The notes under the pieces were generated by a model that saw nothing but the letters and a program-made list of their open reading frames with translations, was not told the origin of the DNA and did not search any database. The translations under genes and the position numbers were made by a program. Positions 25,515 through 34,048 of a DNA stretch of 64,000 bases are shown here, piece after piece. The stretch's first letter is position 1. Each line of letters begins with the position of its first letter. The stretch is from contig DASQWI010000017.1 of the NCBI GenBank assembly GCA_035640355.1, forward strand, positions 62,001 through 126,000, in the 5' to 3' direction. The DNA comes from Actinomycetota bacterium. GTDB taxonomy: Bacteria > Actinomycetota > UBA4738 > HRBIN12.

Positions 25515-27782
25515 ATGCCGCTGACGCTCGACTCGCCCGTCTCCGCGATCGACCGGCGGCTCGCCAATCGACGGACGGGCGTGCAGACCAAGGGCCCACC
25601 CGCGTCAGACGTCCTCGCCGGCATCGAGATCGAAACGGTGCGGGACCTCCTGCACCACTACCCGCGCCGATACATCGACCGTTCGGAGGTCTCGCGGATC
25701 CGCGATCTCCGCGTCGGGCTGCCGGCGACGGTGATCGGACGTGTGCGGAAGGTGGAGCGACGGCGGACGCGTTCAAGGACCACGATGGTCACCGTCGTCC
25801 TGTACGACGGCACCGCGACGATCGACCTTGTCTTCTTCAACCAGCCGTGGATCGTCAACGTGTACCGGGAGGGTCACGAGGTCGCGGCGTCCGGCGTGAT
25901 GCAGCTGTACCGCGGCCGGCGTCAGCTCACCAAGCACGACGTCGAGCTCCTCACGGCGGACGAGGGAGACCTCGTTCACACCGGCCGCATCACGCCTGTG
26001 CACCGCGCGACCGACGGCATCACCACGCGAACGATCCGTGAGCTGGTGTGGCACGCGCTCGAGCAGCTCCGCTCGATCCCCGATCCGTTGCCCGAAAACG
26101 TCGTGGCCGCCGAGGCGCTCGCGGCGTTCGACGGCGCGATCCGGTCCATCCACTTCCCGGCAACCCAGCAAGAGCTCCTTACGGCGATCGAACGGCTGAA
26201 GTTCGACGAGCTGTTCGCCCTCGAGGTCGGCGTGGCGTTCCGGAAGCAACGCCTCGAGAGCGCCGAGCCCGGGGTTTCTCACACGCCCGATGGTCCGCTC
26301 ACCGAACGACTCGCCGGCGTCCTCCCGTTCGAGCCGACGAAAGCGCAAACACGCGCCATTGAGGAGATCGACGCTGCGATGGCGCGGCCCCGACCGATGA
26401 ACGTGCTCCTGCAAGGCGACGTCGGATCGGGCAAGACGCTGGTGGCGCTGCACGCGGCGCTCGTCGCCATCCAGAGCGGACACCAGGCAGCGGTGATGGC
26501 GCCGACGGAGGTGCTCGCCGGGCAGCACTTCCGTTCGATCGAGGATCTCCTGAGGGGTTCGGGGGGCCCAAGAAGCGAGCGCGAACGCGCGAGCGTTGGC
26601 CCCCCGGAGACGGGTCCATTCGGGGCGCACCCGTACCTCGATCCGAGCGGGCCCGAACCCGCGAGGACGGATGGGCAGGTGTCGCTCCTCGACCACGAAC
26701 CTCCCGCAGAGGCTCAGGCGGGCCTGACGTACGCGCTCCTCACCGCGTCGGTCACCGGGCGGAACCGCGCGAAGCTCCTCGACGCCATCGCGAGCGGTGA
26801 GGTCGATCTCGTCGTGGGGACGCACGCGCTCGTGCAGGAGGGCGTGGCCTTCGCCGATCTCTCGCTCGCGGTGGTCGACGAGCAGCACCGCTTCGGGGTC
26901 CACCAGCGGATGGCCCTGAAGGGAAAGGGCGCCTCGCCGGATGTGCTGATCATGACGGCGACACCGATCCCGCGAACGCTCGCCCTCACGTACTACGGCG
27001 ACCTGGACATGGTCGTCCTCGACGAGATGCCGAAGGGGCGGCGTCCGGTCGAGACGCGCATCGCGCGTAGTGCGGAGGAGCGCGAGGCTGCGTACGACGT
27101 CGTCCGCCGGGAGGTCGCCGCGGGGCGGCAGGCGTTCGTGGTCTGCGCGGCGATCGACGAGGCGAACAAGACCGAGGTTCGCGCGGCTGAGGTCGAGGCC
27201 GAACGCCTGGCGACCAAGGTGTTCCCCGATCTTTCCGTCGAGCTGTTGCATGGGCGCATGCGACCCGCGGAGAAGGAGCGACGCATGGAGGCGTATCGCG
27301 CCGGTGAGCACCACGTTCTGATCTCGACGACCGTGATCGAGGTCGGCGTGGACGTGCCGAACGCAACCGTCATGCTCGTCGAGAACGCGGAGCGGTTCGG
27401 CCTCGCGCAGCTCCACCAGTTGCGCGGACGGATCGGCCGCGGCGAACACGCCTCGTTCTGCATCCTGTTCGACGAGAGCACGCCGGACAACGACGACGCC
27501 AGGGCGCGACTGCTGGCGATGGTGCGGACGACGGACGGGTTCGAGCTCGCCGACGAGGACCTCCGCCTCCGGGGGGAGGGGACGCTGTTCGACGTGAAGC
27601 AGTCGGGCTTGCCCGACCTCAAGCTCGCGCGGTTGGCCGAGGACCTTGACCTCGTCCGGCGGGCCCGCGCCCGCGCGTTCGAGGTGATCGAGGCCGACCC
27701 GGGGCTCGAGGATCACCCGGCGCTGATGGGGGAGCTCCGGGCGCGGTTCGAGCATTCGATCGACTGGCTGTTCAGCTCGTAG
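25515..27782 (+). CDS. recG: ATP-dependent DNA helicase RecG (with in-frame insertion)
   Basis: A 755-residue SF2 helicase that remodels stalled forks and Holliday junctions. The N-terminal wedge/OB domain is followed by GDVGSGKT (motif I), DEQHRFG (II), MTATPIPRT (III) and the TRG-type C-terminus. Between the motif Ia region (APTEVLAGQHF) and LTYALLTASVTG lies an extra stretch of about 50 residues rich in Gly, Pro, Ser and Glu. Its first third is encoded by a GC-rich palindromic repeat (26554-26606) also present upstream of rpsP. The frame stays open, so the protein is probably functional. ATG 25515 is preferred over an upstream GTG. Confidence 0.93.
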   Translation: MPLTLDSPVSAIDRRLANRRTGVQTKGPPASDVLAGIEIETVRDLLHHYPRRYIDRSEVSRIRDLRVGLPATVIGRVRKVERRRTRSRTTMVTVVLYDGTATIDLVFFNQPWIVNVYREGHEVAASGVMQLYRGRRQLTKHDVELLTADEGDLVHTGRITPVHRATDGITTRTIRELVWHALEQLRSIPDPLPENVVAAEALAAFDGAIRSIHFPATQQELLTAIERLKFDELFALEVGVAFRKQRLESAEPGVSHTPDGPLTERLAGVLPFEPTKAQTRAIEEIDAAMARPRPMNVLLQGDVGSGKTLVALHAALVAIQSGHQAAVMAPTEVLAGQHFRSIEDLLRGSGGPRSERERASVGPPETGPFGAHPYLDPSGPEPARTDGQVSLLDHEPPAEAQAGLTYALLTASVTGRNRAKLLDAIASGEVDLVVGTHALVQEGVAFADLSLAVVDEQHRFGVHQRMALKGKGASPDVLIMTATPIPRTLALTYYGDLDMVVLDEMPKGRRPVETRIARSAEEREAAYDVVRREVAAGRQAFVVCAAIDEANKTEVRAAEVEAERLATKVFPDLSVELLHGRMRPAEKERRMEAYRAGEHHVLISTTVIEVGVDVPNATVMLVENAERFGLAQLHQLRGRIGRGEHASFCILFDESTPDNDDARARLLAMVRTTDGFELADEDLRLRGEGTLFDVKQSGLPDLKLARLAEDLDLVRRARARAFEVIEADPGLEDHPALMGELRARFEHSIDWLFSS
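26554..26606 (+). repeat. GC-rich palindromic repeat, copy in recG
   Basis: It starts GGGGTTC, has GGGG...CCCC outer arms with CCAA/TTGG next to them, and a core AGCGAGCGCGAACGCGCGAG. The segment between ffh and rpsP (41973-42024) is the same apart from a handful of substitutions and two single-base gaps. It codes in frame for a Gly-Pro-Arg-Ser-Glu-rich insert of RecG. Confidence 0.75.
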
Positions 27783-27849
27783 AGAGACGCGAGGACGGAT
27801 CACCGTCGGGACGGCCTACGCCTCCGGCCCTACAGATGAGCACGATTCC

Positions 27850-27881
27850 GCCCGAGGGATTGGGGAGATGTTCCCTCGGGC
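27850..27881 (+). promoter_or_regulatory. Perfect 10-bp inverted repeat enclosing a start codon
   Basis: GCCCGAGGGA (27850-27859) and TCCCTCGGGC (27872-27881) are exact inverse complements. The 12-base loop contains the GGGGAG ribosome site and the ATG (27868) of the histidine kinase. It could be an operator or an mRNA hairpin controlling translation. Confidence 0.6.
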
Positions 27882-30171
27882 ACCAACCGGCGCGACGCCC
27901 ACCGAGCGCGCGCACCGCTTCGCGGTTCGCGCGGCGTTCGCGTACGCCTTGGTCGCTTCGATGTGGGTCGTCGGCCTGGACATCGCGCTGCACATGCTGC
28001 TCGAGGATCCCCTGGCGCGCTCGGTCGGCATCGCCAAGGAGGCGGTCTTCGTCCTGGCTTCGACGGGCGTGGTGTGGCTATGTATCCGGCGGTTCAGGCG
28101 GGAGTGGCAGCTCGCGCAGGGCGAGGTCGACGCGGCTGATGACGCGTTGCGGGAGTCTGAACATCGGAACCGCCTGCTCGTCGAACGCGTCCCCGGCGTT
28201 GTATGGCTGAACGAGGTCGACCGGGACGATCCGAAACGAACGCATTGCATCTACGTTGCCCCGCAGCTCGAGGAGCTCTTGGGCTACAAGCCGGACGAGT
28301 GGATGACCGACGACGACCTGTGGCAACGCGTGATCGTCGAGGACGACCGCGAGGCCGTCCTGGCCGCGAGCGATGTCGCGGACGAGACGGGCGTACTGAG
28401 CATCGAGTATCGCGCACGCCGACGCGATGGCGGCATCGTCTGGATCCACGACGAGGCCGTTCTGATCCCCGCCGACAGCGGGCGTCCCTCGCAGTGGCAG
28501 GGCCTGATGGTCGACATCACGCCGCAACGTGTCCAGGACGCGGCGCTGCACGAGCTCACCCAGTCTCTCGGCGGGGTCTTCAGCGCCTCCCCGCTCGGCA
28601 TCATCGTCATCGAGTCCGACGGCCGGGTCCGCCACTGGAACCCCGCAGCCGAGCAGATGTTCGGGTGGACCGCGGCGGAGATCGTGGGCCAACCACTGCC
28701 GTACCTGCCGCCCGACAAGAAGCAGGAGTTCGCCGACCTGATGAGGCGGGAGCTCGCGGGTGAACGCATCGCGGGGTTCGAGACGACGCGGATGCGCAAG
28801 GACGGATCTCGGATCGACGTCAGCCTCTCGGTTGCCGCCCTCCGCGACGCCGACGGTGAGATCTCCGGCATGCTCGGCGTCATCGAGGACATCTCGGACC
28901 GGCGGCAGGCCGAGCAGGACAGGCGGCGAGCGCTCGACCGGCAGCTCCGTCTGGCCACGCGGCTGGAGCTGCTGCATCAGGTGGACCGCGACGTCCTGGC
29001 GGCGACGTCGATCGACGAGATGGCGGGACAGGCGCTCGAACACCTCCGACGCCTCGTGCCGTTCGATGGGGGAACCGTCGCGCTCGTCGACGCGGCGACC
29101 GGAAGGCTCACGTCCGTCGCCGTACGCCACTTCTCCGACTCGCTCGGTCCCGTTCCGGATTCGGCCACCGACATACCGGACGATGTCGTGCGAGAGCTGC
29201 TCTCGCACGACGTGCTGGTCACAGACGACCTGCAAGAGGTCGATACCCCGACTCCGTCCGCGGCGATGGCGCGAAGCGTCGGCGTCCGGAGCACGCTCTC
29301 CGTGGCGCTCAAGGCGGACGAGGGACAGCTCGGTGCGTTGATGCTCTCGTCGATGGAGCCGGGCGTGTTCGACGAGGAGGCGGCCGACATCGCGTCGGAG
29401 GTCGGCTCCGAGCTCGCCATCGCGTTCAGGCAGGCCCTGTTGCGAGACGCGCTGGCGGAACGCGCGACGCAGCTCGAGCAGCTGGCTCAGGAACGGCAAC
29501 AGATGCTGCACCGCATCGTCCGGGCCCAGGAAGAAGAGCGCGAACGTGTGGCGCTCGAACTCCACGACGGCCTCGGCCAGCTGCTCACGTCGATCTCGCT
29601 GTTCGCATCAGACTTGGAGCTGGAGGTCCCGCCGCGAGCGAGGCCCCGCGCCGTTCGCGTGACCGAGCTCGTCCGGCGCGCGATCGCGGACAGCCGTCAG
29701 CTCGTGTGGAGCCTCCGCCCACCCGAGCTCGAACGACTCGGCCTCGTACCGGCGGTGCGCCGACTCGCGGAGGACGTCTCCGTCCCGGACGTCCTCGTCG
29801 ACTTGCACGAGGAGATCGGGGAGCTTCGGCTTCCCCCGGAGTCCGAGGCGGTCGTGTATCGCGTCGTGCAAGAGGCCGTCCACAACGCGCAGAAGCACGC
29901 GCGCGCCGAGGCGATCTCGATCGTGATGCGGCGGAACGACGGCATGCTGACGACGCTCGTCGAAGACAACGGCAGGGGGTTCGATCCGGCTTCGATCCAG
30001 CCGGGACGGGGACTCGGATTGATCGGCATGCGCGAGCGCGCCGAGCTCGTCGAGGGCAGGCTCGTGGTCGAGTCGGCTACCGGGGCAGGGACCAGGATCC
30101 GGCTCGAGGTTCCGATCAAGGATGCGCCGAACGTCACACGCACCGCTGTCCCGGGGAGGGTGAACGCGTGA
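27868..30171 (+). CDS. Membrane PAS-PAS-GAF sensor histidine kinase (NarL-type partner)
   Basis: A 767-residue kinase. Two N-terminal hydrophobic segments (about 22-45 and 52-73) anchor it. Two PAS domains follow (about 100-225 and 232-345), then a GAF domain (about 370-520). The HisKA_3 helix has the phosphoacceptor His566 in LELHDGLGQ, and the ATPase domain shows DNGRGFD and GLGLIGMRER. It probably senses a small ligand or redox state and phosphorylates the regulator encoded next, which it overlaps (GTGA). Its start codon lies in the loop of a perfect inverted repeat (27850-27881). Confidence 0.92.
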   Translation: MFPRAPTGATPTERAHRFAVRAAFAYALVASMWVVGLDIALHMLLEDPLARSVGIAKEAVFVLASTGVVWLCIRRFRREWQLAQGEVDAADDALRESEHRNRLLVERVPGVVWLNEVDRDDPKRTHCIYVAPQLEELLGYKPDEWMTDDDLWQRVIVEDDREAVLAASDVADETGVLSIEYRARRRDGGIVWIHDEAVLIPADSGRPSQWQGLMVDITPQRVQDAALHELTQSLGGVFSASPLGIIVIESDGRVRHWNPAAEQMFGWTAAEIVGQPLPYLPPDKKQEFADLMRRELAGERIAGFETTRMRKDGSRIDVSLSVAALRDADGEISGMLGVIEDISDRRQAEQDRRRALDRQLRLATRLELLHQVDRDVLAATSIDEMAGQALEHLRRLVPFDGGTVALVDAATGRLTSVAVRHFSDSLGPVPDSATDIPDDVVRELLSHDVLVTDDLQEVDTPTPSAAMARSVGVRSTLSVALKADEGQLGALMLSSMEPGVFDEEAADIASEVGSELAIAFRQALLRDALAERATQLEQLAQERQQMLHRIVRAQEEERERVALELHDGLGQLLTSISLFASDLELEVPPRARPRAVRVTELVRRAIADSRQLVWSLRPPELERLGLVPAVRRLAEDVSVPDVLVDLHEEIGELRLPPESEAVVYRVVQEAVHNAQKHARAEAISIVMRRNDGMLTTLVEDNGRGFDPASIQPGRGLGLIGMRERAELVEGRLVVESATGAGTRIRLEVPIKDAPNVTRTAVPGRVNA

Positions 30172-30809
30172 ACGGCGCCACGATCGGCGTGCTCCTGATC
30201 GACGACCACGTTGTCGTCCGAGAGGGCTTGCGCGCACTTCTGGAACGACAGGACGGTGTCACCGTCGTGGCCGAGGCCGGTTCGGTCGACGACGCAGTGG
30301 CGCTCGACGTCCGTGCCGACGTCGTCGTCGCGGACTTGATGCTTCCGGACGAGCGGGGGGCCGAGGTGGTCCGCCGTCTCAAGCAACGGCACCCGGCCGC
30401 CGCGATCCTGGTGCTGACGATGGTGGACAACCCGACGGACGTGCAGATGTGTCTCGCCGCCGGCGCGAGCGGCTACCTCCTGAAGGAGACGGCCTCGACG
30501 GAGCTCGTCGACGCGGTTCGGCGCGTCGCTGCTGGCTCGGAATACCTCCAGCCCTCGCTGGGCGCCGCGCTCGCTCGGTGGCGCGACACGCCCGGTCGCG
30601 TCCGGGCGCGTGCCATCGACGACCTCAGCGAGCGCGAACGCGAGGTGCTGCGCCTCATCGCGCTCGGGCACACGAACGCCGAGATCGCCTCGATGCTGTT
30701 CGTCTCTGTGCGAACCGTCGAGAACCACCGCGCGAGCGTCATGCGCAAGCTCGGCCTTCGCACCCGCGCCGAGCTCGTTCGGCACGCGAACGAGGCCGGG
30801 GTCGTCTAG
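30168..30809 (+). CDS. NarL/FixJ-type response regulator
   Basis: A 213-residue regulator. The receiver domain has acidic residues at 12-13 and the phosphoacceptor Asp56 in VVADLMLPD. The C-terminal LuxR helix-turn-helix carries LSEREREVLRLIALGHTNAEIA and SVRTVENHRASVMRKLGL. Overlap with the kinase gene fixes the pairing. Target genes are unknown; the inverted repeat at 27850-27881 is a candidate autoregulatory site. Confidence 0.93.
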   Translation: MNGATIGVLLIDDHVVVREGLRALLERQDGVTVVAEAGSVDDAVALDVRADVVVADLMLPDERGAEVVRRLKQRHPAAAILVLTMVDNPTDVQMCLAAGASGYLLKETASTELVDAVRRVAAGSEYLQPSLGAALARWRDTPGRVRARAIDDLSEREREVLRLIALGHTNAEIASMLFVSVRTVENHRASVMRKLGLRTRAELVRHANEAGVV

Positions 30810-30833
30810 CCCCGCCGCGTGATGGAGGCTGTG

Positions 30834-30839
30834 TAGCTT
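30834..30839 (+). promoter_or_regulatory. -10-like box of rsmD
   Basis: TAGCTT ends six bases before the GTG at 30846, and no Shine-Dalgarno fits between them. This suggests a leaderless transcript. Confidence 0.45.
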
Positions 30840-30845
30840 CCGCAC

Positions 30846-31397
30846 GTGCGCGTGATCGCCGGGACCGCGAAGGGCGTCCGGCTCGCGTCCGTTCCGTCGG
30901 GAGTTCGGCCCGTCTCCGACCGCGCCAGGGAGGGGCTGTTCTCGAGCATCGGCGCAGACGTCCCCGGCGCCGACGTCCTCGACCTGTATGCCGGAACCGG
31001 GGCGCTCGGGATCGAGGCGCTCTCGCGGGGGGCCGAGCGCGCGACGTTCGTCGAGCAGAGCAGGGCCGCCCTCCGCACCATCCACCAGAACCTCGATCGG
31101 ACCCGCCTGGCCCAACGCGCCGAGGTCGTCTCATCCGAGGTCTCCGGGTTCGTCATCCGAAGGAGCGCTCCGGCCCGCAGGTTCGACCTGGTCCTGGCCG
31201 ACCCGCCCTACGACGCCGACGTCGCGGCGGTCGAGGGCGTGCTCGAAGGCCTCTCCGACGGGTGGGTGCAGGCCGGCGGGGCGGTCGTTCTCACCCGTGG
31301 CTCCAGGAGTTTCACGCCTGTCATTCCAGTACACTGGCTCGTCGCAAGGCGTCTTGAGTACGGGGACACCGCCGTACTGATCCTCCGGGAGGCATAG
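30846..31397 (+). CDS. rsmD: 16S rRNA (guanine966-N2)-methyltransferase RsmD
   Basis: A 183-residue SAM-dependent methyltransferase. RVIAGTAKGVRL is the family N-terminus, DLYAGTGALGIEALSRGA binds SAM, and ADPPYD is the catalytic NPPY-like motif. It methylates 16S rRNA during 30S assembly. Followed without gap by coaD, the usual bacterial pairing. A GTG start with a -10-like hexamer just upstream. Confidence 0.93.
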   Translation: MRVIAGTAKGVRLASVPSGVRPVSDRAREGLFSSIGADVPGADVLDLYAGTGALGIEALSRGAERATFVEQSRAALRTIHQNLDRTRLAQRAEVVSSEVSGFVIRRSAPARRFDLVLADPPYDADVAAVEGVLEGLSDGWVQAGGAVVLTRGSRSFTPVIPVHWLVARRLEYGDTAVLILREA

Positions 31398-31874
31398 ATG
31401 GGCTTGACCGCCCTGTGTCCGGGGACGTTCGACCCCGTGACGAACGGTCACCTCGACATCATCGAACGTGCTGCTCAGCGCTTCGACGCGCTGATCATCG
31501 GCGTGCTCGACAATCCCTCCAAGCAACCGCTGTTCACCGCGGAGGAGCGCGTCACCCTGCTCAAGGAGGTCACGCAGGGCCTCAACAACGTCGAGGTCGA
31601 GGCGTTCTCCGGATTGCTCGTGGAATACGCGACTCAGCGCGGCGCGGACGTCGTCGTCAAGGGCCTCCGCGCGGTGACCGACTTCGAGTACGAGATCCAG
31701 ATGGCGCAGATGAACCACTCGCTCGCCGGCGTGGAGACGCTGTTCATGACCACAGCGCCGCAGTGGTCGTTCCTGTCGTCCTCCCTGGTGAGGGAGGTCG
31801 CGAAGCTGGGCGGAGAAGTGAGCGGCCTCGTTCCTCCCGTCGTCGCCGAGCGCCTCAAGGAGAGGTTCGCGTAG
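31398..31874 (+). CDS. coaD: Phosphopantetheine adenylyltransferase
   Basis: A 158-residue CoaD catalysing the penultimate step of CoA synthesis. CPGTFDPVTNGHLDII is the nucleotidyltransferase signature with the T/HxGH motif, and SFLSSSLVREVA carries the late ATP-binding motif. ATG 31398 directly follows the rsmD stop, with GGGAGG upstream inside rsmD. Confidence 0.96.
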   Translation: MGLTALCPGTFDPVTNGHLDIIERAAQRFDALIIGVLDNPSKQPLFTAEERVTLLKEVTQGLNNVEVEAFSGLLVEYATQRGADVVVKGLRAVTDFEYEIQMAQMNHSLAGVETLFMTTAPQWSFLSSSLVREVAKLGGEVSGLVPPVVAERLKERFA

Positions 31875-31876
31875 GC

Positions 31877-32428
31877 ATGGACCTTTCCGCCCGGATCCAG
31901 CAGCTTGAGGAGCTCGTGCGCGACGCGAAGTCGATGCCGCTGTCGTCGTCAGCACTCTTGAACCGCGACGAGGTGCTCGAGCTCATCACGCAGATGAAGG
32001 ACTCGCTCCCGGACGAGATCAAGCAGGCACGGTGGATCGTGAAGGACCGTGAGGAGCTCTTGGCGAAGGCTCGCCGCGACACGGAGGCGATGGTCGAAGC
32101 CGCGCGCGAGGAGCAGTTGCGAATGGCCTCCCACGAGGCGGTCGTGCAGCGCGCGCAGGAGGAGGCGCAGCGCATCGTGCAGGAAGCAAGCGAGGACGGT
32201 CGCCGGCTCCGTCTGGAGTCGGAGGACTACGTCGACGCGAAGCTCGCGCAGCTCGAGGGCGCGCTGCAGCGGATCCTCGAGGACGTGATCGAGACCAACC
32301 AGTCGATCAGCCGGACGATCGACCAGGTTCAGGCGGGGCGCGAGAAGCTCCGCGGCTCCGTTCCCACGACCAACGTCGAGATCGGTCCCGACGTCCAGAT
32401 GCCGATGCTCGAGGACGAGGGCGCATGA
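31877..32428 (+). CDS. Coiled-coil cell-division-type protein, SepIVA-like
   Basis: A 183-residue, almost wholly helical, Glu/Arg/Gln-rich protein (about 55-150 coiled coil) with no catalytic motif. In mycobacteria the gene just upstream of the DUF177 protein, rnc and fpg encodes SepIVA, a DivIVA-like septal factor. Position and composition match, so a role at the division site or in envelope growth is inferred. It overlaps the DUF177 gene by four bases (ATGA). Confidence 0.65.
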   Translation: MDLSARIQQLEELVRDAKSMPLSSSALLNRDEVLELITQMKDSLPDEIKQARWIVKDREELLAKARRDTEAMVEAAREEQLRMASHEAVVQRAQEEAQRIVQEASEDGRRLRLESEDYVDAKLAQLEGALQRILEDVIETNQSISRTIDQVQAGREKLRGSVPTTNVEIGPDVQMPMLEDEGA

Positions 32429-32979
32429 TGCGCCCCATCGATGTGCGCGACCTGATCGAACACCCCGGCGCCTCGAAGAGCGTTCGCGTCGAGGAGGGCG
32501 TTCCCGGTCTGCACACCGAGCTCGCCGACGTCCGCGAGGACGAACCGATCGAGGGTGACCTCACGCTCGAGAGCGTCCTCGACGGGATCTTCGTTCACGG
32601 AAGCATCTCCGGGCGGTTCACGATGCGCTGTGCCAGATGTCTGAAGGAGTTCGCACGCGACTTCGATCTCGCGGTCGAGGAGATGTTCGCGCGCGAGCCA
32701 GGACCCGAGGACGACTACGCGATCGACCCGGACCTGAGCCTCGACCCCGAGCCCATGGTTCGAGACGCGGTCGTGCTGGAGATGCCGTTCTCGCCGCTGT
32801 GCAAGCCGGACTGCCTGGGGCTGTGCCCCGTATGCGGCGGAGACCGCAACCTCGGAGAGTGCCCGGGCCACGACACGACGGATCCGCGGTGGTCCGCGCT
32901 CGCCGGACTCCTCATCGACGCGCCGGATGTTCCATCCGACGAGGGCGCAGGCCCATCCCCACGCCACGCCGAAAGCTGA
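32425..32979 (+). CDS. DUF177/YceD family protein
   Basis: A 184-residue protein of the YceD group, nearly always found upstream of rpmF. The FTMRCARCLKEFARDFDLAVEE segment and a C-terminal CKPDCLGLCPVCGGDRN cysteine cluster are typical. It is linked in other bacteria to 23S rRNA/ribosome assembly. Translation may start at either of two tandem ATG codons (32425 or 32428). Confidence 0.88.
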   Translation: MMRPIDVRDLIEHPGASKSVRVEEGVPGLHTELADVREDEPIEGDLTLESVLDGIFVHGSISGRFTMRCARCLKEFARDFDLAVEEMFAREPGPEDDYAIDPDLSLDPEPMVRDAVVLEMPFSPLCKPDCLGLCPVCGGDRNLGECPGHDTTDPRWSALAGLLIDAPDVPSDEGAGPSPRHAES

Positions 32980-33006
32980 CCGCGACCAACAGAAAGGACA
33001 GGATCG

Positions 33007-33183
33007 ATGCCGGTTCCGAAGCGACGCCAGTCCCACACGAGGAGCGCCAAGCGAAAGGCCAACTGGAAGGCGCAACCGCCGACCTACTCGGAGTGCCCGC
33101 AGTGCCACCAGCCGAAGCTTCCGCACCGCGTCTGCTCGAACTGCGGCTACTACGCAGGGCGCCAAGCGGTGGAGGTCGAGTGA
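33007..33183 (+). CDS. rpmF: Ribosomal protein bL32
   Basis: A 58-residue protein beginning MPVPKRRQSHTRSAKRKANW, the invariant bL32 N-terminus, followed by CPQC and CSNCGYY zinc-binding cysteines. An AAAGGA ribosome site lies upstream. It sits between DUF177 and rnc as in most bacteria. Confidence 0.95.
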   Translation: MPVPKRRQSHTRSAKRKANWKAQPPTYSECPQCHQPKLPHRVCSNCGYYAGRQAVEVE

Positions 33184-33187
33184 CGGC

Positions 33188-34048
33188 GTGACACCCGCTG
33201 CTGATTCCCAGGCCTCGAAGGGCGGAGCGCGGGGCCGAACGAAGAGAGCCTCGCGCGCAGGAGCGGCGAACGGGCACAACGATCAGGCGCTCGACCGGTT
33301 GCTCGGCGTTCGGTTCAAGGACGCCGCGCTGCGCGAGATCGCACTCACGCACCGTTCATACGCGTTCGAGAACGACACGCACGCCCACAACGAACGCCTG
33401 GAGTTCCTGGGCGACGCCGTCCTCGGCATCGTCGTCACCGACATGGCGTTTCGTGAGTTCCCCGAGATGACGGAGGGTGAGCTGGCGAAGCTGCGTGCGG
33501 CGATCGTGAACATGGGCGCGCTGGCCGACGTCGCACGCGATCTCGGGATCGGGAGGTACGTACTCCTTGGGAAGGGCGAAGAGGGCAGCGGAGGGCGAGA
33601 CAAGAGCAGCATCCTCGCCGATGCGCTCGAGGCGCTTCTCGGCGCCGTCTACCTGGACCGAGGACTCGACGCGGCAAGCAAGCTGATCGTGCGGGTGTTC
33701 AGGCCACGGATGATCGCGTACGTGCGCGGCGAAGGCGGCCGCGATTACAAGACGATCCTTCAGGAGCTGGCGTCGGCGGATCTGCACTCGCTCCCCGAGT
33801 ACCGCATCAGCGAGCGAGGCCCAGATCACGAGAAGGAGTTCACGGCGACGGTGTTCCTCGGTGGACGGGAGCTCGGGAGCGGCATGGGCCGCTCGAAAAA
33901 GGAGGCCGAACAGGAGGCCGCACACCAGGCGTACGTCCGACTGACCGAGCGGGACGGCGCCCGCCGCACCCAGAGCCTGGAATCGCACGCCGGCGCGACG
34001 GCGAGGACTGACGCCCAGCCCGCGGCGGTACGGAAGAAGGCGAGGTAA
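33188..34048 (+). CDS. rnc: Ribonuclease III
   Basis: A 286-residue double-strand RNA endonuclease. HNERLEFLGDAVLG is the catalytic signature and LADALEALLGAVYLD holds the second acidic cluster. The dsRNA-binding domain spans about residues 185-255. An Ala/Arg-rich tail and a Lys/Arg-rich N-terminal leader are extra. GTG 33188 lies four bases after rpmF. Its stop is immediately followed by the mutM start. Confidence 0.93.
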   Translation: MTPAADSQASKGGARGRTKRASRAGAANGHNDQALDRLLGVRFKDAALREIALTHRSYAFENDTHAHNERLEFLGDAVLGIVVTDMAFREFPEMTEGELAKLRAAIVNMGALADVARDLGIGRYVLLGKGEEGSGGRDKSSILADALEALLGAVYLDRGLDAASKLIVRVFRPRMIAYVRGEGGRDYKTILQELASADLHSLPEYRISERGPDHEKEFTATVFLGGRELGSGMGRSKKEAEQEAAHQAYVRLTERDGARRTQSLESHAGATARTDAQPAAVRKKAR

